Source: Porphyrobacter sp.
GTDB lineage: Bacteria; Pseudomonadota; Alphaproteobacteria; Sphingomonadales; Sphingomonadaceae
Direction: 5' to 3'
NCBI GenBank assembly: GCA_027531395.1
Contig: JAPZRO010000001.1
Span: 608,377 to 672,376, forward strand
DNA: 64,000 nt
In this document: positions 48,548-56,966 of the stretch, in pieces
Position numbering within the stretch: position 1 is the first letter of the stretch
Layout: each line of letters opens with the position of its first letter
Position numbers and translations under genes: made by a program
Notes under the pieces: model-generated
The model's database searches: none
The model's input: the letters and a program-made list of their open reading frames with translations, nothing else
Told to the model about the DNA's origin: nothing

Positions 48548-48564
48548 AGTCTGGAATACAGACT
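48548..48564. promoter_or_regulatory. Candidate HxlR operator 2, GTCTG-N5-CAGAC
   Basis: AGTCTGGAATACAGACT palindrome 15 nt upstream of the thioesterase start. Same half-sites and spacing as operator 1. Confidence 0.65.
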
Positions 48565-48579
48565 AAATGGAGCCCTGCC

Positions 48580-49026
48580 ATGACCGCCTCCCGTTTCGAC
48601 AGTCCTGAAGCCTCGATTGCCTATATGAAGCGCGTCGCCGTGGCGCGGTCGGGCTTTTCCAGCTGGCTCGATGTCGAACCGGTCAAGGTGTGGCAGGGGG
48701 AGAGCGAGCTGACCCTCGCCTTGCGCCCCGAGATGACCCAGCACCACGGCTTCGCGCACGGCGCCATTGTCGGGTTGATGGCGGACAATGCCTGCGCCTG
48801 GGCCGGAGCATCGGTGGTGGGCGATGTCGTTACGGGGGGCTACACCATCGACTTCCTGCGCCCCGCCAAGGGCGAGCGGCTGCGCGCCAAGGGCACGGTG
48901 ATCAAGGCGGGCAAGCGGCAGGTGGTGGTGCGCGCCGATGTCTGGGCCGAGAGCGCGGGCGAGGCCCCCGTCCATGTCGCCGCCGCGCAGGCGACCATCG
49001 TGGCGACGGGGATCGTGCCGGGTTGA
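48580..49026 (+). CDS. PaaI-like hotdog-fold thioesterase
   Basis: MTQHHGFAHGAIVGLMADNACAWAGASVV ... GYTIDFLRPAKGERLRAKGTVIKAGKRQVVVRADVW. Confidence 0.88.
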   Translation: MTASRFDSPEASIAYMKRVAVARSGFSSWLDVEPVKVWQGESELTLALRPEMTQHHGFAHGAIVGLMADNACAWAGASVVGDVVTGGYTIDFLRPAKGERLRAKGTVIKAGKRQVVVRADVWAESAGEAPVHVAAAQATIVATGIVPG

Positions 49027-49073
49027 TGCGAACCGGCTAGGCGGCGTGGACAAGCCATGTTAGCCTCGCGCGC

Positions 49074-49751
49074 ATGGACGGGGCAATCATCACACTCATC
49101 GCGGCCAATGCCGCCTTTGTCGGCACGCATTTCGCCATGTCGCATCCCTTGCGCGCACCGATGGTGAAGGCATTGGGCGCGGGCGGCTTTACCGCAGCCT
49201 ATACCATCGTCAGCTTTGCGACGCTGGGCTGGGTGGCCTTCGCCTTCAAAGCCGCGCCGCCGGCCGATCTCGGCGGCTCGGGCGAGGCGGGCTGGATCCT
49301 TGCCACGCTGCTGACCTGGCCCGCGATGGTGCTGCTGGCGGGCTCGCTGATGGGCAATCCCGCTCTCCCCACTCCGATGGCCGAAGCCCAGGCCCGCGCC
49401 GAGCCCAAGGGCGTGTTCCGCGTTACCCGTCACCCGATGATGTGGGGGATCGGCCTGTGGGCGCTCTCGCACATCGCGCTCCTGTGGAGCACCCGCACGC
49501 TGGTCACCGCGCTCGCCATGGGCATTCTCGCGCTGGTCGGCGCGAAGCTGCAGGACGGCAAGAAGGAAGTCCTGATGGGCGAGGCCTGGGCCGCGTGGGA
49601 GAGCAAGACCTCCTACTGGCCGCAGCTCCACAAGCTGCTGGCGGCAGGCGCGGTGCCGCTCATTGCCGGCACGGTGCTGTGGCTTGCGGGCAGCTGGCTC
49701 CACTTGTGGCAGGCGGGCATTCCCGCAGGCGTGTGGAAGTGGATCGGCTGA
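49074..49751 (+). CDS. NnrU family membrane protein
   Basis: AFVGTHFAMSHPLRAPMVKALGAGGFTAAYTIVSFATLGW, VFRVTRHPMMWGIGLWALSHIA. Confidence 0.85.
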   Translation: MDGAIITLIAANAAFVGTHFAMSHPLRAPMVKALGAGGFTAAYTIVSFATLGWVAFAFKAAPPADLGGSGEAGWILATLLTWPAMVLLAGSLMGNPALPTPMAEAQARAEPKGVFRVTRHPMMWGIGLWALSHIALLWSTRTLVTALAMGILALVGAKLQDGKKEVLMGEAWAAWESKTSYWPQLHKLLAAGAVPLIAGTVLWLAGSWLHLWQAGIPAGVWKWIG

Positions 49752-50549
49752 TCACTCGCCGGTAAAGTTCGCCGGTCGCTTCTCGATCAGCGCGGCGATG
49801 CCCTCGGCATGGTCGGCGGTGGTGTGCATCATCGCCTGCGTGTTCGCCGCCATTTCGAGCGCGGTGTCGTAGCTCACCTGCTGGCCCTGCCGCAGCAGGT
49901 TCTTGGTGTGGCGCAGCGAATGCGGCGGGAGCAACGCGATCCTGCCCGCCAGCGCCCGCGCCTCGTCCATCAGCGCCTCAGGCGCGACGACGCGGCTGAC
50001 GAGGCCCCAGTCCTTCGCGGTGCCTGCGTCGATCACATCGCCGGTGTAGAACAGCTCGGCCGCGCGGCTCATGCCGATCACACGCGGCAGGATCCAGGTG
50101 CCGCCATCGCCCGGGATGATGCCGAGCTTGAGGAAGGTCACCCCGAACTTCGCGCTCTCCGACGCGATGCGGATGTCGGCGAGGCAGGCGACATCGCACC
50201 CCAAGCCGATCGCCGGACCGTTGACCGCCGCGATCACCGGCACGCGCAACCCGTAAAGCGCGCGCAGCATCTGGTGGATATTGTCGCGATAACCGTCCGA
50301 GATCGCGGGGGTGGTGCCGCCGAAGGTGCCGGTCTTGTCGCGCATCGCCTTGACGTCGCCGCCCGCACTGAAGGCCCGTCCCGCGCCGGTCAGGATCACC
50401 ACCCGGCATTCCATGTCGCGGTTGATCGCATTCGCCACACGGGCAAACTCGTCCCCGTCGCCCGGCGCGCCGAGCGGGTTCATGGTCTCCGCGCGGTCGA
50501 TGGTGAGGATGGTGACAGGGCCTTCGCGGACGATCTGAAGCAGCGACAT
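49752..50549 (-). CDS. Enoyl-CoA hydratase/isomerase (crotonase) family protein
   Basis: VVILTGAGRAFSAGGDVKAMRD and AAVNGPAIGLGCDVACLADIRIASESAKFGVTFLKLGIIPGDGG. Confidence 0.93.
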   Translation of the reverse strand: MSLLQIVREGPVTILTIDRAETMNPLGAPGDGDEFARVANAINRDMECRVVILTGAGRAFSAGGDVKAMRDKTGTFGGTTPAISDGYRDNIHQMLRALYGLRVPVIAAVNGPAIGLGCDVACLADIRIASESAKFGVTFLKLGIIPGDGGTWILPRVIGMSRAAELFYTGDVIDAGTAKDWGLVSRVVAPEALMDEARALAGRIALLPPHSLRHTKNLLRQGQQVSYDTALEMAANTQAMMHTTADHAEGIAALIEKRPANFTGE

Positions 50550-50628
50550 GGATGCCTTGGCCTTATATGTATGGAAGGTTCAGGCTGCGTATAGGGACGG
50601 GGCGGCAACGAGGAAACCGAGGAATACC

Positions 50629-51573
50629 ATGTCCAGCCTTGCGTTTTTGACAGTCTCGCAGCCGTTGCTTGGCGCTGCTTTGGCGGCGGCCCCGGTGCCC
50701 GCGCCTGCGCCCGAGCCGGTCACGGCGGTGGCCTGGTCGCTGCAGGACGCGCCCCCCGCCGAGACTCCGGCCGAAACGCCACCCGAGGCAGGCGAGACCC
50801 CGCCCGAGGAGGACAGCGGCGAGATCGTGGTCGAGGGCGAATATGGCCCGCCCGCTGGCGATCCGGCGGAAAAGCTCAATGCCGAGGCCTACCGGATCAC
50901 CCAGGCGGTTGACGATGCGGTGATCGAGCCGGTCGCCTATGCCTATCGCGACGGGCTGCCCGAGCCGGTGCGCGACGGGCTGGGCAACGTCGTCAAGAAC
51001 CTCGGCGAGCCGAGCAATGCTCTGAATTTCCTGCTGCAAGGCAAGGTCGGCAAGGCCTTCGGCGCGCTCGGGCGGCTGGCGATCAATTCGACGCTGGGCG
51101 TGGGCGGGCTGTTCGACGTGGCGGGCAAGCCCGGTATCGGCATTCCCTATCGCCGCAACGGCTTTGCCAACACCATGGGTTATTACGGGGTCGGGCCGGG
51201 CGCCTATCTCTACCTACCGGTGACCGGCGCGACCACGGTGCGCGATCTGGTGGGCAGCACATTGGATCAGGCGCTGCTGCCCTTCGTGGTGGGCAAGCCT
51301 TTCAACCAGCCCGAATATGCGGTGACCTATTTCGTGGTGAACGGGCTCGACCAGCGGCTCGAATTCGATGCCGAACTGGCCGAGATCGCCGCGTCCGACG
51401 ATCCCTACGCGATGCGGCGCGACACCTACCTCGCCAAGCGCGAACGCGAGATCGCGGCGCTGAAGGGCGAGGTGGTGGAGCAGCCGCAGGTGCAACCGGC
51501 GCCCGACGCCCCGCCGCTGTCGCTGATCGAGCAGGTGCAGATCACCGCGCGCACCGCCCCGGCGACGCGCTAG
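50629..51573 (+). CDS. MlaA/VacJ family protein
   Basis: EPVAYAYRDGLPEPVRDGLGNVVKNLGEPSNALNFLLQGKVGKAFGALGRLAINSTLGVGGLFDVAGKPGIG ... FANTMGYYGVGPGAYLYLPVTGATTVRD. Confidence 0.9.
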   Translation: MSSLAFLTVSQPLLGAALAAAPVPAPAPEPVTAVAWSLQDAPPAETPAETPPEAGETPPEEDSGEIVVEGEYGPPAGDPAEKLNAEAYRITQAVDDAVIEPVAYAYRDGLPEPVRDGLGNVVKNLGEPSNALNFLLQGKVGKAFGALGRLAINSTLGVGGLFDVAGKPGIGIPYRRNGFANTMGYYGVGPGAYLYLPVTGATTVRDLVGSTLDQALLPFVVGKPFNQPEYAVTYFVVNGLDQRLEFDAELAEIAASDDPYAMRRDTYLAKREREIAALKGEVVEQPQVQPAPDAPPLSLIEQVQITARTAPATR

Positions 51574-51574
51574 A

Positions 51575-53503
51575 TCAGGCCCGCACTTCCTCGATCTCGA
51601 CGCTCGCGCTGTTGTGCTTCAGCGCCTTGAGCACCGTCTCGACGATGTGCGGGGCGTTGAGGCGGGCCTCGTCATACTGCTTCACCGGATCATCGTGATC
51701 CTGGAAGATGTCGGGCAGGCGCATGGTGCGCACCTTGAGGCCGGCATCGGTGAGGCCTTCGTCCGAGGCGAAGGTCAGCACGTGCGCGCCGAGCCCGCCG
51801 ATCGCGCCTTCCTCGATGGTGACGACCACCTCGTGGGTGCGCATCAGCCGGGCGATCAGCGCCTCGTCGAGCGGCTTGGCAAAGCGCATGTCGGCAACCG
51901 TGGTCGAAAGCCCCTTGGCTTCGAGCTGGTCGGCGGCCTTGAGGGCTTCGGCCAGACGCGCGCCCAGCGAGAGGATCGCGACCTTGGTGCCTTCGCGCAC
52001 CAGCCGGCCCTTGCCGATTTCGAGCTTCTGCGGAACTTCAGGCAGCGGCACGCCGGTGCCGGAGCCGCGCGGATAGCGGAAGGCGATCGGGCCGGAATCG
52101 TGCTCGGCGGCGGTGTAGGTCATGTGGACCAGCTCCGCTTCGTCCGATGCCGCCATCACCACCATGTTGGGCAGGGTGGCGAGATAGGTGATGTCGAAGC
52201 TGCCGGCATGGGTCGCCCCGTCGGCGCCGACCAGACCGGCGCGGTCGATCGCGAAGCGCACCGGCAGGTTCTGGATGCACACGTCGTGCACCACCTGGTC
52301 ATAGGCGCGCTGGAGGAAGGTCGAATAGATCGCCGCGAAGGGCCGCATCCCCTCGGCCGCCATCCCGGCGGCGAAGGTCACCGCGTGCTGTTCGGCAATG
52401 CCGACATCGAAGCTGCGCGACGGGTGCGCCTTGGCGAACTTGTCGACGCCGGTGCCGGACGGCATCGCCGCAGTGATCGCGCAGATGCGCGGATCATCAT
52501 TGGCAAGCTTGGCCAGCGTCTCGCCGAACACATCCTGATAGGCCGGCGCGCTGGGCGCGCTCTTGGCCTTCTCGCCGGTGACGACGTTGAACTTGGGCAC
52601 GCCGTGGTACTTGTCGGCGGAGTTTTCGGCCGGGGCATAGCCCTTGCCCTTCTCGGTCACGACATGGATCAGCACCGGGCCTTCCGAGGTGTCGCGCACA
52701 TTCTCCAGCACGGGGAGCAGGTGATCGAGGTTGTGACCGTCGATCGGGCCGACGTAGTAGAAGCCCAGCTCCTCGAACAGCGTGCCGCCGGTTACCATGC
52801 CGCGGGTGAATTCCTCGGCCTTGCCGATGGTGTCGTGCAGGCGGCGGCTCATCTTCTTGACCGCGCGGCTCGCGAGGCTGCGGATGCCGAGATACTCGCT
52901 CGAAGACACCATCCGCGCGAGATAGGCCGACAGCCCGCCGACCGGCGGGGCGATCGACATGTCGTTGTCGTTGAGGATCACGATCAGCCGGTTGCCCGCC
53001 TGCGTCGCGTTGTTCATCGCCTCGTAGGCCATCCCGGCGCTCATCGAGCCGTCGCCGATCACGGCAATCCCGCGCCCCGGCTTGTTCTGGAGCTTGTTGG
53101 CCATGGCAAAGCCGAGCGCCGCGGAAATCGAGGTCGATGAGTGGGCCGCGCCGAAAGGATCGTATTCGCTCTCGGAACGCTTGGTGAAGCCGCTGAGGCC
53201 GCCGCCCTGACGCAGGGTGCGGATCCGGTCGCGCCGGCCGGTGATGATCTTGTGCGGATAGCACTGGTGCCCGACGTCCCAGACCAGCTTGTCCTCGGGC
53301 GTGTTGAACACGTAGTGGATCGCGACCGTCAGTTCGACCACGCCGAGCCCGGAACCAAGGTGCCCGCCAGAGGTACTTACTGCGTCGATCATCTCGGCGC
53401 GGAGTTCGTCGGCAAGCTGGCGGAGCTGTTCGGGCTTGAGGCGGCGCAGATCGTCAGGAGTGTCAACCTGATCGAGCAGAGGCGTGTAAGGCGGTTGATT
53501 CAT
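51575..53503 (-). CDS. dxs: 1-deoxy-D-xylulose-5-phosphate synthase
   Basis: [61 protein letters not shown]-like [30 protein letters not shown]. Confidence 0.96.
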   Translation of the reverse strand: MNQPPYTPLLDQVDTPDDLRRLKPEQLRQLADELRAEMIDAVSTSGGHLGSGLGVVELTVAIHYVFNTPEDKLVWDVGHQCYPHKIITGRRDRIRTLRQGGGLSGFTKRSESEYDPFGAAHSSTSISAALGFAMANKLQNKPGRGIAVIGDGSMSAGMAYEAMNNATQAGNRLIVILNDNDMSIAPPVGGLSAYLARMVSSSEYLGIRSLASRAVKKMSRRLHDTIGKAEEFTRGMVTGGTLFEELGFYYVGPIDGHNLDHLLPVLENVRDTSEGPVLIHVVTEKGKGYAPAENSADKYHGVPKFNVVTGEKAKSAPSAPAYQDVFGETLAKLANDDPRICAITAAMPSGTGVDKFAKAHPSRSFDVGIAEQHAVTFAAGMAAEGMRPFAAIYSTFLQRAYDQVVHDVCIQNLPVRFAIDRAGLVGADGATHAGSFDITYLATLPNMVVMAASDEAELVHMTYTAAEHDSGPIAFRYPRGSGTGVPLPEVPQKLEIGKGRLVREGTKVAILSLGARLAEALKAADQLEAKGLSTTVADMRFAKPLDEALIARLMRTHEVVVTIEEGAIGGLGAHVLTFASDEGLTDAGLKVRTMRLPDIFQDHDDPVKQYDEARLNAPHIVETVLKALKHNSASVEIEEVRA

Positions 53504-53512
53504 CCCGCCAGC

Positions 53513-53527
53513 TTTACACATTGTAAA
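53513..53527. promoter_or_regulatory. Palindromic site TTTACA-CAT-TGTAAA upstream of dxs
   Basis: Perfect 6+6 palindrome centred 17 nt upstream of the dxs start codon. Confidence 0.45.
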
Positions 53528-53579
53528 CCGGCCTGTCGATGAAGGGTTGAGGCAGATCAATGCGCGGGCGCGAAGAGCC

Positions 53580-54044
53580 TCACGCGCAGGACTTGCACAG
53601 CCCCCTGATCTCCAGCACCGGACGCTCCGCCTTGAACTGGCGGCCCGCCGCAATGGCGCGCACCGCGCGGCTCACCTCCTCGTCATCGACGTGCGCGGCC
53701 TCGCCGCATTCGTCGCACACCAGGAAGATGCAGTCATGCGCGCAGCCCGGGTGGGTGTTGGCGAGATAGGCGTTGGCGCTCTCCACCCGCATCGCAAGGT
53801 TGTTGGCCACGAACACGTCGAGAATGCGGTAGACCGAGTTGGGCGCCACCCGCTTGCCGCGCGCAGCCGAGAGGTTGTCGGCGATGTCATAGGCCGAAAC
53901 CGGGCGATCGTGCCGGGCAAGCTCGGCAAACACCGCCTCGCGCATCGAGGTCCATTGCTCGCCCGCGGCCGTCAGCGCGCGGGCGGCTTCGGCGACCAGA
54001 TCGGCACCGTGATGTTCGTGATGGCTGTGAGCGTGCTGTCCCAT
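53580..54044 (-). CDS. Fur family transcriptional regulator (Zur-like)
   Basis: His-rich N-terminus, [75 protein letters not shown] and ...RGLCKSCA (two CxxC zinc motifs). Confidence 0.9.
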   Translation of the reverse strand: MGQHAHSHHEHHGADLVAEAARALTAAGEQWTSMREAVFAELARHDRPVSAYDIADNLSAARGKRVAPNSVYRILDVFVANNLAMRVESANAYLANTHPGCAHDCIFLVCDECGEAAHVDDEEVSRAVRAIAAGRQFKAERPVLEIRGLCKSCA

Positions 54045-54046
54045 AT

Positions 54047-54079
54047 CTGCGAATATAATCGCAGGGATGCGCTTCGCAA
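54047..54079 (-). promoter_or_regulatory. Promoter with overlapping palindromic operator for the Fur-family gene
   Basis: Minus strand TTGCGA, 16 nt, TATATT, then 7 nt to the ATG. The palindrome CTGCGA-N6-TCGCAG (54047-54064) covers the -10. Confidence 0.6.
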
Positions 54080-54098
54080 AGGCAGGTTTTGAGAGGGC

Positions 54099-54782
54099 TT
54101 AGCCCGCGTCTCTCAGAAAGCTGGCGCGGTAGAGCGTCGGAAACATCGCCTTCAAGGCCGCGACCTTGGGCGCGTCCCAGCGCACGATGTAACCGTGGCG
54201 CGGATTGTTGGCCATGAAGTCCTGATGATAGCCTTCCGCCGGGTAGAAGGCCTTGTAGGCCTCGATCCGGGTCACGATCGGCTTCGACCACAGGCCCGAT
54301 GTGCCGAGCTGGGCGAGATAGGCCTTGGCGACGGCCGCCTGCTCGGCGTTCATCGGCACGATCGCGCTGCGATAATGCGAGCCGACATCCGGCCCCTGCC
54401 GGTTCTTGAGCGTCGGATCGGCCACCACCGAGAAGAAGATCCGCAGCAGCTGATCATAACGCACCACGGCGGGATCATAGGTGATCTTCACGGATTCGGC
54501 GTGGGCGGTGCCGCCCGCGACGATGGTGTCATACTGCGCGGTCGCCGCAGAGCCGCCGTGGAAGCCCGAGACGGCCGAGGTCACGCCCTTCACATGGCTG
54601 AACACGCCCTCGACACCCCAGAAGCACCCGCCCGCGAAGATCGCGGTCTTGAGGCCGGGCTTCTCCTTGGCCACGCGGGTGGCGGCGGGCGCGTCGACCG
54701 GCTCCTCGGCAGCGATGGCGGGGCCGGCGCAGGCCGACAGCGCGAGCGATCCGACGACGATGAGGGCAGCGAGACGGTTCAT
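54099..54782 (-). CDS. msrA: Peptide-methionine (S)-S-oxide reductase, exported lipoprotein-like
   Basis: MNRLAALIVVGSLALSACAGP signal with lipobox, AIFAGGCFWGVEGVFSHVKGVTSAVSGFHGG, TPAE-like HYRSAI and GYHQDF. Confidence 0.94.
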   Translation of the reverse strand: MNRLAALIVVGSLALSACAGPAIAAEEPVDAPAATRVAKEKPGLKTAIFAGGCFWGVEGVFSHVKGVTSAVSGFHGGSAATAQYDTIVAGGTAHAESVKITYDPAVVRYDQLLRIFFSVVADPTLKNRQGPDVGSHYRSAIVPMNAEQAAVAKAYLAQLGTSGLWSKPIVTRIEAYKAFYPAEGYHQDFMANNPRHGYIVRWDAPKVAALKAMFPTLYRASFLRDAG

Positions 54783-54970
54783 GGGGTTTCCTGTTGCGGC
54801 GCAATCACGAATTCTGCGGCAGGCTCAAGCGTCTCGGGCATCGGCGCGGCGAGTGCGGGGGAGGCGATCTGGTCGCCAAAGCTCTCGGCATTGGCTCCGG
54901 CTACCAGCAAGGCGCCGAGCAGGAAGCCGATCGAGAAATTGCGGAAGAGGTCGGAGGAGAAGAGGCGCAT
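54779..54970 (-). CDS. Small hypothetical protein with one TM/signal segment
   Basis: 63-aa ORF MRLFSSDLFRNFSIGFLLGALLVAGANAESFGDQIASPALAAPMPETLEPAAEFVIAPQQETP, 4-nt overlap with the msrA start. Confidence 0.6.
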   Translation of the reverse strand: MRLFSSDLFRNFSIGFLLGALLVAGANAESFGDQIASPALAAPMPETLEPAAEFVIAPQQETP

Positions 54971-55143
54971 CGAACTGGCTCGTGATTCGTGATTTTTTGT
55001 CTGCCTCGTCCCATGCCCGAGCCCGAATTGCTTGCGGATGAACGCAGAGATCAGGCGTTATTTCGGTCGTCATGCGCTCGAAGTTACGCACCCCGCGAGA
55101 AAAGGTTGCACCCCACAGAGCCCAAGGACTCAGCGCAACCCAT

Positions 55144-55237
55144 CGGCCCGAAGGGCCGCGAGCGCACAGCGCGAGCCGCAGGGGCCCGTAGCGAAGCGAA
55201 GGAACAGCCCCGAGGATGTGCCCGTGGAGGCGGGCAC
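55144..55237. repeat. Structured tandem element, copy 1
   Basis: CGGCCC-GAA-GGGCCG, GCGC-ACA-GCGC, GGGGC..GCCCC (55181-55211) and GTGCCCG-TGGAGG-CGGGCAC (55218-55237). Long identical core shared with copy 2. Confidence 0.85.
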
Positions 55238-55250
55238 ACGCACAAAAACG

Positions 55251-55344
55251 CCCCGAAGGGCCGCGAGCGCACAGCGCGAGCCGCAGGTGCCCCGTAGCGA
55301 AGCGGAGGGAACAGCACCGAGGACGGGGGCGCGGAGGCGCCCCC
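55251..55344. repeat. Structured tandem element, copy 2
   Basis: CCCC-GAA-GGG, identical core GGGCCGCGAGCGCACAGCGCGAGCCGCAGG, GGTGC..GCACC (55286-55318) and GGGGGCG-CGGAGG-CGCCCCC (55325-55344). Minus strand carries GCCCTTCGGGGCGTTTTT, a possible purH terminator. Confidence 0.85.
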
Positions 55345-55354
55345 GCAAAGCAAA

Positions 55355-56956
55355 TCAATGCCTGAAATGCCGCATCCCGGTGAACACCATCGCGAGACCG
55401 GCCTCGTCGGCGGCGGCGATCACCTCGTCGTCGCGGATCGAGCCGCCCGGCTGGATCACTGCAGTTGCGCCCGCTTCGGCGGCGGCCAGCAGGCCGTCAG
55501 CAAAGGGGAAGAAGGCGTCCGAGGCGACCGCGCTGCCCACGGTGCGGGGCGCGGCCCAGCCGTAGGTCTCGGCGGCTTCCTTGGCCTTGATCGCGGCGAT
55601 GCGCGCCGAATCGCGGCGGTTCATCTGGCCTGCCCCGATGCCTGCGGTCGCGCCGTCCTTGGCGTAGACGATGGCGTTGGACTTGACGTGGCGCGCCACG
55701 GTCCAGGCGAAGAGGCAGTCCTTGAGTTCCTGGCTTGTGGGCGCGCGCTTGGTGACGACCTTGAGATCGGCCTCGGCAATCGCGCCATTGTCGCGCGACT
55801 GGATCAGCACCCCGCCCGCGATGGTCTTGAGCGCGAGGCCCCCGCGGCGCGGGTTCGGCAGCGCGCCGCATTCGAGCAGGCGCAGGTTCTTCTTCTTCGC
55901 GAAGATTTCGCGCGCCTCGGCAGAGACGGAAGGCGCAATCACCACCTCGGTAAAGATCGCGCTGATCGCCTCGGCAGTCGCGGCATCAAGCTCGGTGTTG
56001 ACCGCGACGATCCCGCCGAAGGCCGAAACGGAATCGCACGCCAGTGCCGCTTCCCACGCCGAGAGCAGCGAGCCGCCTTGCGCCACGCCGCAAGGGTTGG
56101 CGTGCTTCACAATAACGACGGCAGGCTCCTGCCCGGCAAACTCGGCGGCGAGTTCGAGCGCCGCGTCGGCGTCGTTGAGGTTGTTGTAGGAGAGCTCCTT
56201 GCCCTGCAACTGGGTCGCTTGCGGGACGCCGGCGGTGCCGGACACCTGAGGGACATAGATCGCCGCCGACTGGTGCGGGTTCTCGCCATAGCGCAGCGTG
56301 TCGGCGCGCTTGAATGCGAGCGGGAGCGTCTCGGGGAACAGCGTCGGCTCGTCCGAAGCGGCGGGCGAGAAGGCGAACCAGCTGGCGATCGCGCTGTCAT
56401 AGGCAGCGGTGCGGGCATAGGCCTTGCCCGCCATGCGGGTGCGGAAAGCCTGCGTGGTGGCACCGCCGTTCGCTTCCATCTCGGCGATCAGCGTCGGGTA
56501 ATCGGCAGGATCGGTGAGGATCGTCACGAAGCCGTGGTTCTTCGCCGCCGAGCGCACCATCGACGGCCCGCCGATGTCGATGTTCTCGATCACTTCCTCG
56601 CGGCTTGCACCCTTGGCGACGGTCGCTTCGAAGGGATAGAGGTTGACCACCACCAGATCGATCGCGCCGATCCCGTGGGCCTCCATCGCGGCGACGTGCT
56701 CGGGATTGTCGCGCAAAGCGAGCAGCCCGCCATGCACAGTCGGGTGCAGGGTCTTCACCCGCCCGTCCATCATCTCGGGAAAGCCGGTGAGTTCCGACAC
56801 ATCCTTCACGGCAAGGCCTGCATCGCGCAAGGCCTTGGCGGTGCCGCCGGTGCTGACCAGCTCGACGCCGCGCGCCGCGAGGGCCGCGCCAAGTTCAGCC
56901 AAACCGCTCTTGTCGGACACTGACAGCAGTGCCCGCGTGATTGCCTTCTCGCTCAT
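55355..56956 (-). CDS. purH: Bifunctional AICAR formyltransferase/IMP cyclohydrolase
   Basis: [41 protein letters not shown] ... [11 protein letters not shown] ... [54 protein letters not shown]. Confidence 0.97.
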   Translation of the reverse strand: MSEKAITRALLSVSDKSGLAELGAALAARGVELVSTGGTAKALRDAGLAVKDVSELTGFPEMMDGRVKTLHPTVHGGLLALRDNPEHVAAMEAHGIGAIDLVVVNLYPFEATVAKGASREEVIENIDIGGPSMVRSAAKNHGFVTILTDPADYPTLIAEMEANGGATTQAFRTRMAGKAYARTAAYDSAIASWFAFSPAASDEPTLFPETLPLAFKRADTLRYGENPHQSAAIYVPQVSGTAGVPQATQLQGKELSYNNLNDADAALELAAEFAGQEPAVVIVKHANPCGVAQGGSLLSAWEAALACDSVSAFGGIVAVNTELDAATAEAISAIFTEVVIAPSVSAEAREIFAKKKNLRLLECGALPNPRRGGLALKTIAGGVLIQSRDNGAIAEADLKVVTKRAPTSQELKDCLFAWTVARHVKSNAIVYAKDGATAGIGAGQMNRRDSARIAAIKAKEAAETYGWAAPRTVGSAVASDAFFPFADGLLAAAEAGATAVIQPGGSIRDDEVIAAADEAGLAMVFTGMRHFRH

Positions 56957-56966
56957 CGGGAAAAAC

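Noticed and set aside
55144-55344. CRISPR-like array
   Set aside because: Only two long units with internal hairpins and no uniform spacers; no cas genes in the window.
54825-55565. Overlapping ORFs on both strands across the tandem repeat region (e.g. 55032..55565 +, 55084..55353 -, 55130..55348 -)
   Set aside because: They translate the structured tandem repeats in several frames. The nucleotide-level covariation argues for an RNA/DNA structure, not a protein.
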